A DNA stretch of 64,000 bases from Schistocerca nitens. Lineage: Eukaryota; Arthropoda; Insecta; Orthoptera; Acrididae. The first letter of the stretch is position 1, and each line of letters starts with the position of its first letter. Location: assembly GCF_023898315.1 (NCBI RefSeq), contig NC_064621.1, positions 124,285,521-124,349,520 of the forward strand, given 5' to 3'. Under the pieces are notes generated by a model. It searched no databases. It was not told where the DNA came from and saw only the letters and a program-made list of their open reading frames with translations. Shown piece by piece: positions 45,528-56,688 of this stretch. The translations under genes were made by a program, and so were the position numbers.

Positions 45528-45966
45528 CTACAAAACAAAACGAAATAATATGTTTACTGTTTCAACTGTACCCACAAAAATTGTTTCAACCGTCCCCAGC
45601 CCCACCTTTGAAACAGCAGAATTTATAGGAAAGGCAGTAATAATAACGCATTAAAACTAGTCATTATTCCGAATTCTACAAGCTTCATTAAATGTACAAA
45701 CACACCCTCAGTACTTTGACTTAAATAAAATACACAATATTAGCATAAAAGCCAGAAGAAAAATACTTACTTTTCTGTGCAGAAAAACAATACGGTCTCC
45801 TGAACGCGACGACAATGCACGGGGAGCAGCGCAACACTGAGATTCGTGTTCGGAATTGTCGTCCGCTCTTTTGTTCCATTAGGCCCCCCACTCCATGAAT
45901 AACAGTACCATAGATATTAGCTTTGTTTCAACCGTCCTGTTTTTCAACTGTACCCAGTCTCCCCTA

Positions 45967-46045
45967 CCGTATAAGTTATTCCCTGACGACACGTGTCCTA
46001 AAGTTCTATCCCTTCGTCTTCGCAGTATTTTCTGTTTGTTCTTGT
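45967..46045 (-). mobile_element. RTE-type LINE 3' end, right part
   Basis: ccgtataagttattccctga onward is collinear with 12082-12160 of the other LINE, completing the copy split by the pogo element. Similarity fades by about 46045. Confidence 0.7.
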
Positions 46046-46538
46046 GGCACAGGAAATTGTGAGAGTGGACGGTGCCTACGGGTTGCATGGCGTAAATCCT
46101 TAACAAGTATTAAATACATTTATTGATTACATTCAATGACTCCAAACTCATACATAAGATAACGTAAGTGAGGTAGTCAGTCAGTGGTCAGATTACCAAA
46201 ATTCAAAACTTAGTATCTAACACAACAGAAGTCATACAAAAAAATGATTAAAGCACTCACAGCATCATTTCAAGGATAAGAATTGATACTGATAGAATAT
46301 TATTGAATGAGACTGACAAGAGAATTATGTAAATAGGAGGTGAAACGTAGTCAAACAAATGTAGAAAACTACAGTATTGGTGATCCAACTACAAGCTGTT
46401 GCAGAAATAAACAGTCGAAGCTGTGAGGAGTCCCCATTGGCAGGGAGATCAGGGTAATCTGAAAAACGGAATGAGTTGATGAGAAATGTTGCATTTCATA
46501 AGAATCTGTATTTCTCACGTGAGGTAGAGGTCTTAAGA
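46046..46538. other. Presumed 3' flank of the GH31 gene
   Basis: No recognised element. Confidence 0.35.
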
Positions 46539-46747
46539 TTATAAGTCATGCCTACCGGAGAGTCGGGTGAAGTAAGGCAGGACGCTGAGTGGAGCCGAGT
46601 AGTTGGTGAGCCAGACGGGGCCCTCTATGACTGGGTGTTTTGGGTCCGCCTCATCCCTCCAGCTGCCCCTGGGCAGGTAGATGTCGCGGCTGATGGCGCC
46701 CTCCTCCAGCACCGGCGCCACCAACAGGTCCTCTCCCAGCAGGAACT
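46539..46747 (-). CDS. Glycoside hydrolase family 31 (MYORG-like) gene, terminal exon
   Basis: Encodes the C-terminal end of the GH31 catalytic barrel and following beta domain: EFLLGEDLLVAPVLEEGA, RDIYLPRGSWRDE, IEGPVWLTNYSAPL, LPYFTR, ending LSGRHDL and a stop at 46539. Preceded by a good acceptor (ttttccgtgcag) ending at 46748. The exon begins in phase 1 (AG), which joins the lone G at the end of the 56689 exon to make GAG (Glu). This exon has no lesion. A cryptic donor-like ccg/gtaggc near 46556 could instead lead to a further exon. GH31 enzymes hydrolyse alpha-glycosidic bonds; the MYORG-like branch is membrane-associated. Confidence 0.88.
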
Positions 46748-46871
46748 CTGCACGGAAAACACGGAACACGTCACAAACGTTGGCAAAGTCACGTCTCTTT
46801 AGCATCAAAAGCGCGGTGTAGAAATGTCTGACATAGTGAAGGTACAAAATAACGTATGTCTCCCTTAGCAT

Positions 46872-47978
46872 TTACCAGTCCAGTGTCTCAAACTACGCAG
46901 TCCAGTATCCTCAAATCCAGTTTTTGATGTTCTCTTACTGGAGTCCTAATTGTATCTTTAATTTGAGGTTGGTTATAGCGCCTCCTGTGCTCTCCCTACT
47001 TCATCACCTTCACGTAAGTCACAAGCCGTGGAGGAAGTAGATATCCAGCTTTTCATGTGCTGACAGAAAAAAGTTTTGAGTGAATAGAACAAAATTCAGT
47101 TAGAATCTGTATACATTATACAAATATTACCCTAAGTACCACTTAAATTGTTAGTGAAATGAAACAGTTGGTGCGATGATACATTAAATCTGCAGTAAGG
47201 AAAATAGCGAGTATCAGCTCTTTACTAAAGTTTATGAATAAGGCGCGTCAACAAATCGAACTAACTGCAACGACATTTTGTCGTATACATGCTACCAGGA
47301 AGGGCTGAAGTATAATTTGAGTCATATTTCGGCTGAGATGATTATTGTTTTATTGATTAGTGATGATGCCTTTTGCACTCATTAAAAACTACCCGTACGT
47401 GCTTGCTACAACAGTGCTCAGTTGATTATAACGTATCTCCTACTACTGGAGGCATTTCCGGTAGTCTCACTGGTGCTCATTATCACATAACACGCGTCGC
47501 TTCGTCTCCGTCGAGCCGCTGGTCCTCCTGACGTTGGGTTAGACACGCACGCCTCTGACTCACAAAAGGGGCAGAAGAATAAGGCCTCGGGTACATCTAA
47601 ACCGTCAATCTTGACGTAACATTTGTGTGGCGTTGGAAATAGATTCTGGAAGATGATGACCAGGGACACATGTAATCCACGTAAATTCACTGAAGGATAA
47701 GAAACATGGCCTAAAATGAGCTTAACACTCTTCTAAAATGTCCTGTATAAAGTGCTGTACTGGTCAATACTAACTGAGGCAATGGCTAGAAACAGGAGAC
47801 TCATTACTAAGTGCTGAGTTTGTGCGTTTATTTGATCAGCTTCGTAATCTATAGTCTGTGATGTTGACATATCAGTCTATAAAATAATGTGTTATATTTG
47901 TTTCATTCCGACATTTTTAACAAAATATCTCACTGAATTTTCCGTGGTAACTCATTCTAAGTCTTACGCTGCTCTCAC
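46872..47978. other. Intron sequence of GH31 gene
   Basis: No recognised gene or repeat. The 90-codon minus-strand ORF at 47418-47690 has no recognisable domain. Confidence 0.4.
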
Positions 47979-48079
47979 TATGAGGGTAACCCAAAAGTAA
48001 GGTCTCCTATTTTTTTATAAGTACATAGACCTGTTTATTTCTACAATGGTTTACATCAGTTTACAGCTTGAACATTTAG

Positions 48080-49996
48080 CTATGTTTCGACATAATCACC
48101 ATTTCTGTCGATGCATTTTGTAGACACTGTGGCAGTTTTTGTATGCCCATGTCATACCAGCTCGCCGCCATGATGTTCAGAAAGTTATGAACCACTTCTT
48201 TCACCTCGTCGTCGGAGCTGAATCGCTTTCTGGCCAAATGTTCTTTTAACCTAGGGAACAGGTTGTAATGGTTCTTTATTTACGTGACCATTACGGCACT
48301 CCAACCCCAGCTCTCGATACCAGTAATATCGTACTACTTCTCTGCGAAGTAACAGACATATTTTTGTGACAATATTCACATTTGGTTTTATTAATGTATG
48401 GGTACTCCGATGTATCGATATATTACAGTGATATGGTTCTTGTGTGTATTCATTTCTGTGAGACTGTCATAATCTTTGACTTACTTGTAACCTTTTTGGT
48501 GCGAATGCGCACAGAGCAGTCTTTGTTGTTTCACTTTGCAGAAGATAAGTTGTTATTTCGCTTTGTAAAAGAACAGTCAAGTATTGTGTTTGGTTAAAGT
48601 GGAAATTAAATATATGAAGACTGATACAAAACTGTTTTCTTGATGATGTGACAATTAAGAAGAAGTATATGTGAATTTACAAGAAGTTTAATAAAAATGA
48701 GGATTGTGAACACCAAGTCAAAAATTATTTCTACCATACCATTGTTCTAATCTGGGATTGTTTGATCATTAAGAATTTCCTGAAAAACGCATTTGTTAGG
48801 TCTTCAATTATTGCTAAAATACAGATCTGGACCTTCTAGCAGTCAAAGTGGAATCACCCTAGAATCAACAAGATGAGCCATAACAACTTCGACGAAATCT
48901 ACATGGGAATCCATTCAAGATAAGTGCCAAACTTCATGATTTTTTTACAGTGACTGCATTATTTCCATTCTGACGATAGCATCCACAGTCAATAACTTTG
49001 TTGTTGCCCGATAAAGCGAACATATGCTGCGTGAGCAACATTATTAATCTGATTGGGTTAGATAGAGCAACAATCTGATTTCTAACCTACTTTGCAAGTG
49101 GTGGTATTGTTAGATGGTGATAGTCACTGAGCGCCAAGTCAGGACTATAGAGCGGGTGGGAGATTATGTTCCACTGAAAAAGTTGCAGGTGAGCAACGGT
49201 TTGCCGAGCGATGTGTGGGCGAGCGTTTTCATGGAGAATGTGTACGCCCTTGCTCAACATTCCTCTTCTCCGGTTCTGAATTGCCCGTTTGAGTTTCTTT
49301 AGAGTCTCACAGTACCTGCCGGCGTTAATTGTGGTCCCAGTAGGCATAAAGTCGACCAACAATACCCCTTTCCGATCTCAAAATTAGGTTGTCATGACTT
49401 TACCGGCAGTCTGGGTTTGTTTGAATTTCTCCGGCTTAGGCGAAGAAGGAGGCCGCCACTGGCGTGACTGTTGCTTGGTCTCAGATGTAAAGTGGTATGC
49501 CTAGGTTTCGTCACCCGTGACGACCCAGTACAGAAAGTTGTCCTGTTCGGCTGCAAGGCGGTGAAGAAATGCGCGGGAGGCATGAAATCGTTGCTGCATG
49601 TGGTCCTCAGTCAGCATGCGTGGCATCCATCTTGCGCACACCTTCCGGTAGTTCAATGTTTCCGTTAAAATTCTGTGAGCGGCGCGTCGGGAAATCTCAG
49701 GGACCAACGTGAAGAGATCATCCAGGGTGATCCACCGATCTTCACGTATGCTTTGCTCAACCTTCAACACTGTCTCCTCAGAAATTGACGGTATCCCGGT
49801 CCTTTGTTCGTCGTGAATTTCGGTCCGACCAGCTGCAAACTCTCTACACCAGTTACGAACATTTTTGACATCCATGCACGACTCACCACTTCCATCAATT
49901 GGCGATGGATTCAATCGGCGCAGTGCCCTTTGCGTTCAAAAACCAAATAACTGCGCGCAATCCGCTCTTGGCGGTAACATCCAACGGGAGCTCCAT
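48080..49996 (-). pseudogene. mariner transposase (DD34D type), broken
   Basis: Starts at 49996 (MELPLDVTAKSG). After a frameshift it reads SCMDVKNVRNWCREFAAGRT and an HTH region, then YWVVTGDET (first D). A later segment has LHENARPHIA, where the second catalytic Asp is replaced by Glu, and YSPDLALSDYHH with the third D. An insertion follows. The C-terminus (HLARKRFSSDDEVKEVV) resumes at about 48250 and stops at 48080. Not functional. Confidence 0.85.
48264..49113. mobile_element. Foreign 850-bp block inside mariner (possible solo LTR)
   Basis: Splits the transposase between SDYH and LFPRLKEHL. Begins near tgtaatggttctttatttac. AT-rich, without a long ORF. Size and ends are compatible with a solo LTR but no target duplication is clear. 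Confidence 0.4.
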
Positions 49997-50077
49997 TCTC
50001 AACGGCTGCCAAGCCAAGACTGAGCGCCTCAGTGCTGCGTGCGCATGTTTACACACAGCGCGTGAAGCACTCTTCAA

Positions 50078-50272
50078 ATGGTTCAAATGGCTCTGAGCAC
50101 TATGGGGCTTAACATCTGAGGTCATCAGTCCCCTAGAACTTAGAACTACTTAAACCTAACTAACCTGAAGACATCACACACATCCATGCCCGAGGCAGGA
50201 TTTGAGCCTGCGACCGTAGTGATCGCGCGGTTCCAGACTAAAACGCCTAGAACCGCTCGGCCACAGCGGCCA
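50078..50272 (-). mobile_element. tRNA-SINE at the broken end of mariner
   Basis: Leu/Ser-headed copy. No clear duplication; the mariner end beyond it is missing. Confidence 0.88.
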
Positions 50273-51538
50273 TCAGATTATGATACTAAGGAATCATCGC
50301 CACATGCAACATAATTAAAAACAATTATAAGTATCAGTCACAAGTGGGCGAAGACCCCAGTACTACTTGATCTATGGCATAAATTGCATCTGTGATGGAG
50401 GAATTACTGTTTGTCCATCGAAATCATCCGGGTTTTCAACAGTAGATACTAGTGTCTGAGAATTATTAACGACCAAAGAATGGAGATAAAAAGCGTAGAA
50501 AAATTGGTTTGTGACTGACGTTACGATAGCCCGTGCACAAATAATTAACACTGGTGCCACACAGCAACCAGAGATGACGACACCATAAGTTATCGACAGC
50601 GAAAGTTACTGAACAATGGGTGAGGTAGAATTGTCGCTCTGTTTTTTGACATGTGAGAGGGCAGGATTCCACGCAGAATTTAAGAACAAATTTGCATCTC
50701 TATTTGCAAGGTTACTTCCTGATTTAATTTCAGCTGCATCCTTAATAAAACTAGCCCAGTAACTGCATGCCAGAATTTCCATCTTGTTATATCCCACTGG
50801 CTGACCGGTGCCAAGACAGTAGCAACAGCCGATTTGCTCGACCGTAAAAGCCTGTGCGACATTTATGCTCAGTACATCTGTCCCCCGCGGTCCTGATAGA
50901 TGGACCAATATACTACATGCCACATCTGCAGGAAATGGCACAGACACGTGCCTTGCGCAAGATCACCATTAACGAAACCTAAAAAGATCCTACTCCTAGA
51001 TGGAGGTAGGAAAACACATTTCACATGACATTTCCCCAAAACAAGACCAATCTCACTGGAAATGCTCCGGGCATAAGACAGACATCGCTGCCAAATCGGT
51101 GTATTATAATCACTCACCTGGTGCACGGTTGGTCAATAGAGCAACACACGTTTGATCTGCCCTTTACTGTATCCATTCCAACGAAAGGTGATCTCAAGAT
51201 GACTCAAATGGTGAACTCTCAGGATTTCATATGATGTGGGCTCTGCGAACCAGTGTAACAAGGGTCCCTTATGCTGAGCCTGTAGATACAAGTCACTGTG
51301 AGTAGGCGTCTTGTAAACAGCTTGTCCCAACGTACTGTCAACCTTCCTTCTGACCATGACATCAAGAAAGAGAAGGGAGCCATGGAATTTCAGGTGTACT
51401 AAAAAAAAAAAAACATTCATGTTTCAAAGCCGCTAATTCCAAGGCATGTCCCTCGAAGTATGTCAAAGGAAATTTTCAATAAAAGGTGACAACAGGCTAA
51501 CGCGCCTCCATGTGCGTGCTCATTGTGCTGGTCGTTGA

Positions 51539-51735
51539 TTTGTTCAAATGGCTCTGAGCACTATGGGACTTAACTTCTAAGGTCATCAGTCCCCTAGAAC
51601 TTAGAACTACTTAAACCTGACTAACCTAAGGACATCACACACATCCATGCCCGAGGCAGGATTCGAACCTGCGACCGTAGCGGTCGCGCGGTTCCAGACT
51701 GTAGCGCCTAGAACCGCTCGGCCACCCCGGACGGC
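51539..51735 (-). mobile_element. tRNA-SINE inside Penelope-like element
   Basis: Perfect 12-bp duplication gctggtcgttga at 51527-51538 and 51736-51747. Inserted just downstream of the RT motif A segment. Confidence 0.95.
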
Positions 51736-51993
51736 GCTGGTCGTTGAATAAAGTGTAAGTGAAAGTCAACACACGTCGAAATAGCTTCAGTAATTCAACA
51801 TTAAACCTACCTCTATGAACCGTGACGAACGACAGAGGAACACGAGTGAAGAGAGAGTCCACATCAAAACTTAATAGAATACTTGAGTCTTTCATACGCA
51901 TTGCTTCTAATTAAAGCAAGAAATCTGCCTTATCCTTAACGTAATGCTCACATCGACTAACTAGTGGGCTCAACAGATTAGCAAGGTGTTTTG

Positions 51994-52197
51994 ATTCAAA
52001 AATGGTTCAAATGGCTCTGAGCACTGTGGGACTTTACATCTGAGGTCATCAGTCCCCTAGAACTTAGAACTACTTAAACCTAACTAACCAAGGACATCAC
52101 ACACATCCATGCTCGAGGCAGGATTCGAACCTGCGACCGTAGCCGTCATGCGGTTCCAAACTAAAGCGCCTAGAACCGCTTGGCCACACCGGCCGGC
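51994..52197 (-). mobile_element. tRNA-SINE inside Penelope-like element
   Basis: Perfect 9-bp duplication ggtgttttg at 51985-51993 and 52198-52206. Confidence 0.93.
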
Positions 52198-52491
52198 GGT
52201 GTTTTGGTAACCGATGTGTCGGAGCACCAATATTACTCAGAATCAGATGAAGAGGAACTCATTCTTTGTGGATCTTCGGAAGGCCATATAACCAAGGAGC
52301 AGTAAGTGTTACGACTGTTGATGCGCTCCAGCGACAAGCAATTTTTCTTTATTTCAGTCTTTCTCTCAACTCTTTTCTTGAGCTCAGCACCGATATGCTG
52401 AATCAGATAGTAAATACTGGATCTTTTGAACGTACTCAATGACTGACGGCGTCGGTTATCTTTAGTTTGTGTGGTGAAGCTACTGTTTACA

Positions 52492-52494
<3 letters not shown>

Positions 52495-52531
<37 letters not shown>
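52495..52531. repeat. (TG)n microsatellite
   Basis: About 17 TG units. Confidence 0.92.
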
Positions 52532-52533
<2 letters not shown>

Positions 52534-52861
52534 ATTTATGTTATCTTTCCGGAATATCTCTGCAAATCTAAGTTTGAAATTTCCTTGCACAGCGTCTTCC
52601 TGATGAAACTTTGCTTTGAAAATGACAGGTTGGTCTCCTGTCAAAATTTCGGCGGTTGTCGACGACGTCATCCAGCTACATTCCCGAAAGTTATCTGAAA
52701 ATGAGATACGTCAGGAGCAGCTCAAGTCTGACACTGTATTTGTCTGCAAGGGCACAAAAATACGCTTAAGCAGCATGTTCAGAAGTTAAAGTAATGACGG
52801 AAAATACAATTAAGCAAACAATGTAACAGTAATTGAAATATTGTGTAAATTGAGGGAGTAG

Positions 52862-53010
52862 GGGGAAGAAAGGAAAGGAAAGGGAAAGAACTATTAACGT
52901 CAGCTTCATCGGGAATCAGCTGTGACGAGTGAAAATGTGTGCCAGACCAGTATTCGAATATGGGATCGCCTGCTTCCTAGGCAGTTGCGTAAACACTGTG
53001 TCATGCAGAC
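52862..53010 (-). mobile_element. Possible tRNA-SINE fragment (fourth head type)
   Basis: The minus strand reads tgcctaggaagcaggcgatc then a B-box-like attcgaatact and ctggcacacattttcactcg. It resembles a tRNA-headed SINE with a different body. No target duplication seen. Confidence 0.45.
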
Positions 53011-53776
53011 ACAGTGTTCGTCACTATTTTGCGGACTCTCTCTGCACTCCTCCAGGCCGACTCACATTCCCACTCAGCGCCACCTATAAGCAGTACCCAT
53101 GCATGTCCTCCATGCTCACTACTTTGAGATTCTCACAGGAAGTCGAACGTAGTTGTGCATCGGCATTGAATGTGGTGGATTCATTGCACATTGAGACAAA
53201 TCGGTTATATAAAGGCATGGTGTCTGCCCATTCAGACGTGTCCAAAAGGAAACACACCATGGATTCATATAAATAATTAAAATGTATCCTTTTGAAATAC
53301 TTCCACACAGATATTGAGCCGTGTGTCGGCTCTCAACATATATCGCGCTGTTAAGATTGTTCTGAGTCCTTTCTTTCCATCGTTAATTGATTATTTCATA
53401 TTTATCGCTATGCTGCGTGCGATTCTGTTGAGATTCCCCTCTGGCGGCGTGTCTGGTCTTATCGATCTTCGAGTCGTTGCTTCCTGTTAGCCTTGTGTAG
53501 GGAATAAGATCTTTGGGGGTGATGGCCGGTTGGTTGCGTAGCGGTGACGAGTCGGTCGGTCGGTTTTTAAAATCGGTAATTAGAGAATGTCGTACGATGA
53601 GACCGCGGCGTGGCGTGGCGATGGAGAGTTGACTGTTGTTCCGGGAAGCCGGGTGGTCTATCCTGGCGGTGCGAGACGAGTGGGACGAGTTGACGGGACA
53701 AGGCTGTAAGCTCTTGCTGTGAACACCCGGGGGCCACGGCTGTGGTTCCGAGTCACTACTAGGCGGGAGCGGCAAC
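53011..53776. other. GC-rich unannotated DNA
   Basis: From about 53440 the sequence becomes G+C-rich and matches in character the DNA after 54302, into which the solo LTR inserted. It may be part of an older LTR or leader sequence. No coding signature. Confidence 0.35.
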
Positions 53777-53781
53777 GGATG

Positions 53782-54296
53782 TGTGGTGTCATTGCCAGAC
53801 ACCACACTTGCTAGGTGGTAGCTTAAATCGGCCGCGGTCCATTAGTACATGTCGGACCCGCGTGTCGCCACTGTGTGATCGCAGACCGAGCGCCACCACA
53901 CGGCAGGTCTCGAGAGACGTACGAGAACTCGCCCCAGTTGTACGACGACGTTGCTAGCGACTATACGGACGAAGCCATTTCTCTCATTTGCCGAGAGACA
54001 GTTAGAACAGCCTTCAGCTAAGTTAATGGCTACGACTTAGCAAGGCGCCATTAGCCTTAAATAGCTTGTATATAAAGAGTCACTTGTATCGCCACAATGT
54101 CCAGATGTCTCATCAAGAACGATGTATACAAGGATGTATTAAAAGTTAAGTATATTCCAAAGATACGTATTTTCTTTATCACATTCATTAAGTCTCCTGT
54201 TTCAGACCTCACTCCATCCTTCGTGAGTTAGCGCGTGCATCTTGGCCGCCTCTTTCAATTAGTGTGCGTAGTGTTGGCAAGTCTGCCGACACTACA
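53782..54296. mobile_element. Solo LTR
   Basis: 515 bp starting TGTGGTGTCATTGCC and ending GACACTACA, flanked by a perfect 5-bp duplication GGATG at 53777-53781 and 54297-54301. A plus-strand TATA-like tatataaagagtc lies near 54070. No internal coding region remains, so it arose by LTR-LTR recombination. Orientation not certain. Confidence 0.88.
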
Positions 54297-54583
54297 GGAT
54301 GTCTTTAAATTTTCCGTCTGGAGGCGGGAATGATGAACTAGTAACTCGCCTAACCTGAGGAGTGGTATTTCGCCGCCGTGGGTGCAGAGAAGACGAGGGC
54401 TCCGGTGACAGAGCTCGTGGCTGCGTGAATGTGTCCAGTTGGGTACGCTGGCGACGTGTACAAGGTCGGGTGTGAGAAACCTTTGCATCTGAGTTCACCT
54501 GCTGTTTCTCTGATAAACTGCAAGTTAAGTTGGTTAAAAGTTTAGATGTTAGTTGAAGGATTATAGTTTGTACAACCAGCGTC

Positions 54584-54865
54584 TTTTCTGCCTTGTGGCC
54601 TCCTGCGTTCGGGTTTCCTGTCCCTGTCGCCCGTGTATTTATAGACAGTGATCTTTTCCGCTTCTTATTAGTACTGCCCGGTAGGAAGTGTATTTTTGGG
54701 CAGGGATTATTGTTTTAGATTAAATTTTTTCTGCCTTGTGGCCTCCTGCTTTCGGATTTGCTGTCCCTGTCGCCGGTGTAATTATAGACAGTGATCTTTT
54801 GACTTCTTATTAGTGCTACCTGGGAGGAAGTATACTTTTTGGCAGGGATTATGGTTCCTGATTTG
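54584..54865. repeat. 143-bp tandem duplication
   Basis: The unit starting ctgccttgtggcctcctg at 54588 is repeated from 54731 with scattered differences (for example tagacagtgatcttttccgc versus tagacagtgatcttttgact). Confidence 0.88.
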
Positions 54866-55640
54866 ATTCCTCCTCCTCCCCTGGCCTCGCGTGAGGTCGA
54901 TGTGATTGCTGAATGTGAGGCGTTGTGGGTCTGTTAGTCCGCTTCTAGCCTGAGCATCCTTCGGGACACAATTGTGGCCGCCCTTACACACAGTCGGTTA
55001 ATTATATCTATCCCAGGACATTTTGGTGGCAGGACAGGGTATTAAAGTTGTTAGTTATTGTAAAATGTTAAATGGTTGTATTTTACTCTGATTGTTTTTG
55101 GCCACTGTTTGGAAAGGTTAAGTTTGCCTTTCATCGGTGGATTTTTTTTAAAATTACGTGGCTTTAAAATTGTTAGTTATTGTAAAAGGTGAATGACTGT
55201 ATCTTTACTTTGATTATTTTAATCTACTTGGCATCCTTTGAAAATGATAGTTCTGCCTCCCTGTTAGCGAGCCCTTGTAATTTAGTATCTTGTTGTGCCA
55301 AAATTTAAAAGAAGTGGCTCCCTACATGTTTGGTAGCGAAATTGTATGCAAATTGGTGTTTTGTTTCATTACTTGGAAAATTTTGATTTGTTATCAAATG
55401 TTTTATCAAAGCCGGTTTTAAGTAAAATGGCTTGGGCATTGACTGAAAAGTAATTTGTTTTGAAAAGGCACTCGTACCTGCTAGCTTTTTGGATCTGTTC
55501 CTGATCAAGTGGTAAAGAAATGACTTTCAATGGTTGAAGTAATCAATAAAGAAATTGTAAATTGCAACTCGACAGTAACCAACTAATTTTGGCCCCGTTT
55601 CCCAACTGGGGGTTTCCTTGATTAATCATAACACCCGTCT
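54866..55640. other. T/G-rich unannotated region
   Basis: Several near-repeats of ttgttagttattgtaaaa at 55049 and 55169 suggest an old retroelement leader or LTR. No ORF. Confidence 0.35.
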
Positions 55641-56163
55641 CAGATATATATATCAGAAACCACTGCAGATTCAATAGAAGTTTGTTTCTCTCATTTCCCT
55701 CAAACATCTCCTCTCCCTTCTCCCTCGTATCCCTACCCTGGTCAGATCCTCCCAGTTTGTTCTTCGTGATCAGTGTGCTACGTCAGTGTTGTGTTCTACA
55801 GCGACGTCAAGTGCTATGGTTTTAATCGTGTGCCTGACTTATACAGTGCTGCTGTCCGTGATCGTTTTGTGCTATGCCACCAATCGCAACTTTCATGCTC
55901 CGGCCGTACTTCGCCTTGTGTTCTTTTAATCCTTACAGTGTGTGTTTTTTTGTGTAATTTACTTTTTTGGATTTTTATCTCCAATTTTACATTCACCCCC
56001 TTCTTGTATGCTCTCTTCCATTATCTTACCCCCCCTTTTTTATCTATATACCACCATATTTTTCTCTTTTATGTCGTTTTAAATGTCTTCTGTTATATAC
56101 TTGATGTCTTATGGCTGAAGAGCAGCGCCTACGCTGCTGCCATCCAGCCCCAGATGGGGAATT
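55641..56163 (+). repeat. Possible LINE 3' UTR fragment
   Basis: Ends with ggctgaagagcagcgcctac, gctgctgccatccagcccca and a terminal aataaa, a layout I associate with 3' ends of insect LINEs. The 130-codon ORF has no domain. Confidence 0.3.
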
Positions 56164-56176
56164 GAACTACAATAAA

Positions 56177-56502
56177 AAAAAAGCACTCCCGTCTTCAGGC
56201 CACGAGTGGCTTACCGGGACCATCCGACCGCCGTGTCATCCTCAGTAGAGGATGCGGATAGGAGGGGCGTGGGGTCAGCACACCGCTCACCCAGTCGTTA
56301 TGATGGTATTCTTGTCCGAAGCCGCTACTGTTCGGTCGAGTAGCTCCTCAATTGGCATCACGAGGCTGAGTGCACCCCGAAAAATGGCAACAGCGCATGG
56401 CGGCCTGGATGGTCGCCCTTCCAAGTGCCGACCACGCCCAACAGCGCTTAACTTCGGTGATCTCACGGGAACCGGTGTAGCCACTGCGGCAAGGCCGTTG
56501 CC
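56177..56502 (-). mobile_element. 5S rRNA-derived SINE (SINE3 class)
   Basis: The minus-strand 5' 118 bp (56502-56385) is 5S rRNA-like: agatcaccgaagttaagcgc, then ggtcggcacttggaagggcg and accatcc, which correspond to the internal pol III control region (A box, intermediate element, C box). A roughly 208-bp tail follows. Perfect 13-bp duplication gaactacaataaa at 56164-56176 and 56503-56515 fixes the ends. Not a functional 5S gene, since it has a SINE tail and substitutions. Confidence 0.88.
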
Positions 56503-56688
56503 GAACTACAATAAAGGAAACAAAAATTCCCTCAAAATTGTGGATCATATTGTCGCACCTTAAAATTTACTCATTTCCTTTCAGACTCAAGAGGTATGGT
56601 AGTGTCTAGTCGACGCAGGAAGGATGGTAGATAGGAAAGTGTAGCAGTGGGCCACCACACAGTTTAAAGACAGACTCTCTCGCCATAC

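Larger units (their letters stand above)
43097..45964 (-). mobile_element. Complete pogo/Tigger-type transposon
   Basis: 2868 bp. Inverted ends GGGGAGACTGGATACAGCTG (left) and, reverse-complemented, GGGGAGACTGGGTACAGTTG (right), 21 of 23 identical over 23 bp. TA target duplication at 43095-43096 and 45965-45966. Removing the element restores the LINE reading ctctag-ta-cc seen at 12073-12083. One transposase gene on the minus strand. Confidence 0.95.
47981..50077 (-). mobile_element. mariner transposon, decayed, with inserted block
   Basis: Left end tgagggtaacccaaaagtaa follows TA at 47979-47980, as in mariner termini. The right end is lost at the SINE at 50078. Mariner sequence occupies 47981-48263 and about 49114-50077; the block between is foreign. 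Confidence 0.82.
50590..52240 (-). mobile_element. Penelope-like element (RT plus GIY-YIG), decayed
   Basis: Minus-strand order: IGAPTHRLPKHL (near 52215), RT segment ILLSFDVDSLFTRVPL (51870-51823, motif A), then LLFLDVMVRRKVDSTLG and KTPTHSDLYL (51360-51280, thumb region). After frameshifts comes a GIY-YIG-like endonuclease stretch (CAISCRCGM, YIG) at about 50940-50890 and the C-terminal YNKMEILA, SYWASFIKDAAEIKSGSNLA and LNSAWNPALS at 50800-50650. This RT then GIY-YIG order is diagnostic of Penelope-like elements. Two SINEs interrupt it. The YADD-type motif was not found, so part of the palm is lost. Confidence 0.85.

Noticed and set aside
55773-56165. 130-codon ORF with hydrophobic, transmembrane-like composition
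   Set aside because: T-rich DNA gives Phe/Leu/Cys-rich translations. It lies in repeat-like sequence and ends at a polyadenylation-like aataaa.
56385-56502. Functional 5S rRNA gene
   Set aside because: 5S-like sequence continues into a SINE tail and is bounded by a 13-bp target duplication; several substitutions.
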